This document shows, in pieces, positions 60,568 to 64,000 of a stretch of 64,000 bases of DNA. Under the pieces are notes generated by a model. The model searched no databases, was not told the origin of the DNA, and saw only the letters and a list, made by a program, of their open reading frames with translations. The DNA is from Marinimicrococcus sp033875255 (GTDB lineage Bacteria; Pseudomonadota; Alphaproteobacteria; Geminicoccales; Geminicoccaceae): positions 1 through 64,000 of the forward strand of contig JAWZSN010000016.1 in the NCBI GenBank assembly GCA_033875255.1. The letters run 5' to 3'. The position numbers and the translations under genes are program-made. Position 1 is the first letter of the stretch. The number at the start of each line of letters is the position of its first letter.

Positions 60568-60915
60568 TCAGCGGCGCGCCACGAGCAGCTCCCGCAGGGC
60601 CAGGGCCCAGCCGGCCATCAAGAACAGGCCGCCCAGCGGGGTGATCATGCCGAGCGGCCGCGGCGCGCCCAGCGCCAGGAGATAGAGGCTGCCCGAGAAG
60701 ACCAGCACCCCGGCAAGGAACGCGCCCTGGGCGGGGCGCCCGAGCCGCAGCGCCGAGCAGGCGAGAATCGCCAGCGCGTGCCACACCTGGTAGCTGCTTG
60801 CGGTGGCGAACAGCTCGGCCGGACGCGCCTCGAGGCCGTGCGCGCCGAACGCCCCTGCCGCCACCCCGAGAAGCCCCAGCACCAGCGCCGCCGCCTGCAG
60901 ATGACGCTCCTGCAT
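60568..60915 (-). CDS. DUF423 membrane protein
   Basis: A 115-residue protein with four hydrophobic segments. GVAAGAFGAHGLEARPAELF followed by YQVWHALAILA and FSGSLYLLAL are the hallmarks of the DUF423 (YwdK) family. The function is unknown. Convergent with the lipoprotein gene. Confidence 0.93.
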   Translation of the reverse strand: MQERHLQAAALVLGLLGVAAGAFGAHGLEARPAELFATASSYQVWHALAILACSALRLGRPAQGAFLAGVLVFSGSLYLLALGAPRPLGMITPLGGLFLMAGWALALRELLVARR

Positions 60916-60998
60916 CTCCTATGCCCCTCTACCGTTGTGTTGCCCCCGCTCCTATGCTCGACGCGTGCGAGTGGGGCGATAGGGCAAAGCGAGGCAGC

Positions 60999-62009
60999 AT
61001 GACGCCAGTCGGGGTCGAGGTTTGGCGCGGTGACCGGGTCGAGAGCCGGCACCTCGTGTCGCTGGCGATCGTCGATGCCGAGGGGCGGAGCCTCCTGGAG
61101 CTCGGCCAGGTGTCGCGACAGGTATTCCCGCGCTCGGCCATCAAGCCGCTCCAGGCCCTGCCGCTGATCGAGACAGGTGCTGCCGATGCCTTCGCTGTGT
61201 CGGGCGAGGAGCTGGCGCTGGCTTGTGCGTCCCATGGCGGCGAGACCATGCATGTCGAGCGGGTCGCGGCCTGGCAGAGAAGGCTGGGCCTCGACGCTAC
61301 GGCACTGGCCTGCGGAGCCCACCCGCCGCTCCACAAGGCCACGGCCGAGCAGATGCTGCGCGACCGGCGCGAGCCGTGCCGGCTGCACAACAACTGCTCG
61401 GGCAAGCACACCGGCATGCTGACGACCGCGCTGCACATGGGCGAGCCCGTGCAGGGCTACGAGCAGCTCGATCATCCTGTGCAGCAGCGGATTGCCGCGG
61501 TGCTGCGCCAGATGGGCGGCGAGGCCGAGCTGGCGCCGCCCGGCGTCGACGGCTGCGGCGTTCCGGCATGGAGCCTCGAGCTGCGCGCCCTGGCCCTTGC
61601 CTTCGCCCGCCTCGCTGCACCCGAGCGGCTCGAGCCCGGCCGGGCGGCCGCCGCGCGCCGCCTGATCGAGGCGCTGCGCGCGCATCCCGAGCTGGTCGCA
61701 GGCACCGGCCGCTGCTGCACTGCGGTAATGGAGGCGCTGCCGCATGTGCTCACCAAGACCGGTGCCGAGGGCGTGTTCGTGGCGGCCCTCCCGGGCCGCG
61801 GCATCGGCCTCGCGCTCAAGGCCGAGGACGGCGCCGGACGGGCCGCCGAGGTGGCGTTGCTGGCGGCCCTCGACGCGCTGGGAGCGGTCACGGACGAGGC
61901 CCGGCCCCGGCTCGCCGCCTTCGCCCGGCCCGAGATACGCAATGCGGCAGGGCTCGTCGTGGGGCGGATCGCGCCCGCCGGCAACTGGCCGGGAGCGCTG
62001 GGCTCTTGA
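60999..62009 (+). CDS. Class 3 (Rhizobium etli-type) L-asparaginase
   Basis: A 336-residue enzyme of the ReAV type, unrelated to E. coli AnsA/AnsB. Two Ser-Lys pairs are visible: S46-K49 in FPRSAIKPLQ and C133/S134-K136 in NNCSGKHTGM. S78 (ASHGG) and the Cys in GVDGCGVP also match the zinc/active-site positions described for ReAV, offset by two. It would hydrolyse asparagine to aspartate and ammonia. Its stop overlaps the TTG start of rnhB (TTGA). Confidence 0.88.
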   Translation: MTPVGVEVWRGDRVESRHLVSLAIVDAEGRSLLELGQVSRQVFPRSAIKPLQALPLIETGAADAFAVSGEELALACASHGGETMHVERVAAWQRRLGLDATALACGAHPPLHKATAEQMLRDRREPCRLHNNCSGKHTGMLTTALHMGEPVQGYEQLDHPVQQRIAAVLRQMGGEAELAPPGVDGCGVPAWSLELRALALAFARLAAPERLEPGRAAAARRLIEALRAHPELVAGTGRCCTAVMEALPHVLTKTGAEGVFVAALPGRGIGLALKAEDGAGRAAEVALLAALDALGAVTDEARPRLAAFARPEIRNAAGLVVGRIAPAGNWPGALGS

Positions 62010-62575
62010 GCGAGCTCCTGGTCGGCATCGACGAGGTGGGACGCGGCCCGCTGGCCGGCCCCGTGGTGGCAGCCGCGGTGATCCTGCGCGAGCCCGTCGA
62101 GGGCCTGGCCGACAGCAAGACACTGAGCGCCGCCCGCCGCCTCGTGCTGGCAGCGGCGATCCGCGAGAACGCCTGGATCGGCATCGGTGCGGCCTCCGTG
62201 CCCGAGATCGAGCGCATCAACATCCTCCAGGCGACCTTCCTTGCGATGCGCCGCGCCCTGGCACGGCTGCCGGTGCAGGCGACCCGCTGCGTGATCGACG
62301 GCAACAAGGCGCCGCCGCTGGGCCTGCCGACCGAATGCGTGGTGGGCGGCGACGCCATCGTGCCGGCGATCAGCGCCGCCTCGATCGTCGCCAAGGTGAC
62401 CCGCGACCGGCTCATGCACCGCCTCGCCCTGCGCCATCCCGGCTACGGCTTCGAGCGCAATGTCGGCTACGGCACCCGCGAGCACCTGGACGCGCTGGGC
62501 CGGCTCGGCCCCACCGGTCACCATCGCCGCGGCTTTGCCCCGGTGGCCCGGCTGTGTCTCGCCGCGGGCGCTTGA
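62006..62575 (+). CDS. rnhB: Ribonuclease HII
   Basis: A 189-residue enzyme removing ribonucleotides from DNA and RNA primers. The acidic catalytic residues start with D9-E10 in GIDEVGRGPLAGPVVAAA, and VIDGNKAPP and GDAIVPAISAASIVAKVTRD follow. Initiation at TTG 62006 overlaps the asparaginase stop and places the conserved GIDEVGRG at residue 7, as expected. Confidence 0.95.
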   Translation: MSELLVGIDEVGRGPLAGPVVAAAVILREPVEGLADSKTLSAARRLVLAAAIRENAWIGIGAASVPEIERINILQATFLAMRRALARLPVQATRCVIDGNKAPPLGLPTECVVGGDAIVPAISAASIVAKVTRDRLMHRLALRHPGYGFERNVGYGTREHLDALGRLGPTGHHRRGFAPVARLCLAAGA

Positions 62576-62597
62576 GCCCGGCCCGGCATCCGGGCTC
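62574..62597. terminator. Hairpin between convergent rnhB and a hypothetical gene
   Basis: GAGCCCGG (62574-62581) and CCGGGCTC (62590-62597) form an 8-base-pair stem starting at the rnhB stop and ending 2 bases before the opposite gene's stop. It probably serves both strands, though T residues are few. Confidence 0.55.
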
Positions 62598-62598
62598 C

Positions 62599-63132
62599 TC
62601 ACGGCGGGCCGAGCATGGCTCTCCACAAGGCGTCGCGGGCGAGGAAGCTCTCGGCGGAGTCGCTTGGACAGGCGGCCAGAAAGAAGAGGGCGTAGCCCGG
62701 CAGCTTCTCCAGATGCTCCTGCAGCCTCACCTCCTCATGCTCGGCGATCCAGACGACGGCGGTCTCCTGCCGCTCGGGAGAGCGGGCGAGAAGGCAGGTG
62801 AGCGCCTGCTCCACGCCGCGAACCGCCGGCAGCTCGTCGAGCAGCAGCAGGACCGCGGCCAGCAGCGCCCCGCAATAGCCGGCATAAAGCGCTACCGGCC
62901 CCTCGGGTCCGAGGATGCCGGCGTGGCGGTTGACCACCGCCGTCACCGTCTCCGGGCTCAGCCGGACGCGCGCCTCGGCGAGCAGGAACTCGTCGAGATG
63001 CTTGGCCCTGTCGGCCCAGGTGAGATATTCGAGGTGCCGCGCGAGATCGCGGGCCCTGGCGAGGGCGGCGTCCCCCTCGTCCGGCAGGCTGGCGCAGAGG
63101 AGATCGCGAGCGGCGCTCTCCGTTCCGATCAT
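62599..63132 (-). CDS. Hypothetical protein
   Basis: A 177-residue soluble, Leu/Ala-rich helical protein (TESAARDLLCASLPDEGDAA, LYAGYCGALLAAVLLLLDEL, VVWIAEHEEVRLQEHLEKLP). I do not recognise a family. ATG 63132 is used; GTG 63168 would add 12 residues, and neither has a clear ribosome binding site. Divergent from mutS. Confidence 0.55.
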   Translation of the reverse strand: MIGTESAARDLLCASLPDEGDAALARARDLARHLEYLTWADRAKHLDEFLLAEARVRLSPETVTAVVNRHAGILGPEGPVALYAGYCGALLAAVLLLLDELPAVRGVEQALTCLLARSPERQETAVVWIAEHEEVRLQEHLEKLPGYALFFLAACPSDSAESFLARDALWRAMLGPP

Positions 63133-63302
63133 GGCCGTGACCGCAGCGGGATGCGGTGCCACCGGCACGGGTCGGGCGCGTCGTCACGCATCGCCGGCCT
63201 CTCCTCGCCTGCGCGATCGGCCTGGCGTCGCAACCGCCGAAACGGCGGGAGAACGCAGGCCCGTCCCATTCAAGTTAACTCGTGTTGAGAGACGAGACAA
63301 TA

Positions 63303-64000
63303 TTGCGCTCAACCGAAACACATCAAACGCTGCAGTCGGGACCAGACAGCGCGGCCTCGCGGTCGCAGACCAGCCCGATGATCGCCCAGTATCAGACGCT
63401 CAAGGCGGCCCACCGGGACGCCCTGCTGTTCTTCCGTATGGGCGATTTCTACGAGCTTTTCTTCGAGGACGCGGTCGCGGCCGCCGAGGCCCTCGACATC
63501 GCGCTCACCAAGCGCGGCAAGCACCAGGGCGAGGACATCCCGATGTGCGGGGTGCCGGTGCATATCGCCGAATCCTATCTGCACCGGCTGATCCGCAAGG
63601 GATTCCGCGTCGCCGTGTGCGAGCAGCTCGAGGATCCGGCCGAGGCCAGGAAGCGCCCGGGCAAGAGCATCGTGCGGCGCGACGTGGTCAGGATCGTCAC
63701 TCCGGGCACGCTCACCGAGGACAGCCTGCTCGACGCCGGCCGGCACAATTATCTGGCGGCGATCGCACGGGTCCAGGGCGGCCACGCTTGTGCCTGGGTC
63801 GACATCTCGACCGGCAACTTCGAGACCGAGGCCATCGAGGCGGCCGGGCTGCCGGCGCTGCTGGCGCGTATCGATCCGGGCGAGATCATCCTCTCCGAGC
63901 GGCTTTTGGCCGATGGTGAGCTGCGGACGCTCCTTGGCGACTGGCAGGACCGCCTGACCCCGGCCCGCGACACCAGCTTCGAGAGCAGCGCAGCCGAGGC
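63303..64000 (+). CDS. mutS: DNA mismatch repair protein MutS (5' part, cut by window end)
   Basis: The first 232 or so residues of MutS. The mismatch-binding domain is clear: FFRMGDFYELFFEDAVAAAE contains the Phe-x-Glu wedge motif, followed by LDIALTKRGKHQGEDIPMCG and VPVHIAESYLHRLIRKGFRV. The connector domain begins with HACAWVDISTGNFE. The start is uncertain: TTG 63303 gives a 25-residue lead before MIAQYQTLK; ATG 63378 and GTG 63282 are alternatives. The gene continues beyond the window. Confidence 0.9.
   Translation, partial: MRSTETHQTLQSGPDSAASRSQTSPMIAQYQTLKAAHRDALLFFRMGDFYELFFEDAVAAAEALDIALTKRGKHQGEDIPMCGVPVHIAESYLHRLIRKGFRVAVCEQLEDPAEARKRPGKSIVRRDVVRIVTPGTLTEDSLLDAGRHNYLAAIARVQGGHACAWVDISTGNFETEAIEAAGLPALLARIDPGEIILSERLLADGELRTLLGDWQDRLTPARDTSFESSAAE

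Overview
The window is very GC-rich, with gene after gene packed head to tail, short overlaps (ATGA, GTGA, TTGA) and several GTG/TTG starts. The proteins point to an alphaproteobacterium, most likely in or near Rhodospirillales/Geminicoccales: an alphaproteobacterial-type L28, a DUF1127 protein, DUF2244 and DUF6880 proteins, MutA/MutB/MeaB, a GcvA-like LysR regulator and AglA-type sugar use. That placement is an inference from gene content, not from a marker tree.

Layout. 1-1.6 kb and 7.25-9.6 kb are accessory DNA: a dispersed hairpin repeat in six copies, two paralogous genes of unknown function that share the same 5' leader, a decayed copy, and a frameshifted IS630-type transposase remnant. 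Between them (1.3-7.2 kb) lie a DUF1127 gene divergent from a LysR regulator and a four-gene BMP-type nucleoside ABC transporter. 9.7-16.2 kb carries nadB, a DUF6880 gene and a nucleoside-breakdown operon: a fused cytidine deaminase/purine nucleoside phosphorylase, deoC and deoA. 16.3-23.4 kb holds rpmB, a phytase-like lipoprotein, a Bax-inhibitor-1 protein, CcdA, and the ybbP-ybbA/tesA divergent pair. 23.4-23.7 kb has a cluster of DnaA-box-like sites before acs.

25.6-31.9 kb holds a minus-strand operon (plant-type nicotinamidase, type III polyketide synthase, ICMT-like methyltransferase), dapB, nth and small conserved genes. 32.0-36.9 kb is a sugar ABC importer (no ATPase gene) with a GH13 alpha-glucosidase. 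tRNA-Phe follows, then a secreted matrixin-like protease, a PRC-barrel protein, a PPOX flavoprotein, a divergent ADP-ribosylglycohydrolase and an exopolysaccharide tyrosine autokinase.

43.1-48.9 kb is the methylmalonyl-CoA mutase locus (mutA-mutB-meaB). 49.0-54.3 kb has a lipoprotein, two glycosyltransferase genes (one apparently a double GT) and two small unknowns. 54.5-64.0 kb holds a D-cysteine desulfhydrase-like enzyme, recX, a nitrilase-family hydrolase, glmM, a lipoprotein with an apparently inactive trypsin-like domain, DUF423, a class 3 asparaginase overlapping rnhB, and the 5' part of mutS, cut by the window end.

Working together: the BMP transporter probably imports nucleosides that the cdd-pnp/deoC/deoA operon degrades to bases, pentose phosphates and acetaldehyde, and acs could activate the resulting acetate. 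The sugar importer and alpha-glucosidase form a second uptake-and-hydrolysis unit, and mutAB/meaB feed propionyl-CoA-derived carbon into succinyl-CoA. No CRISPR array, prophage or obvious defence island was seen.
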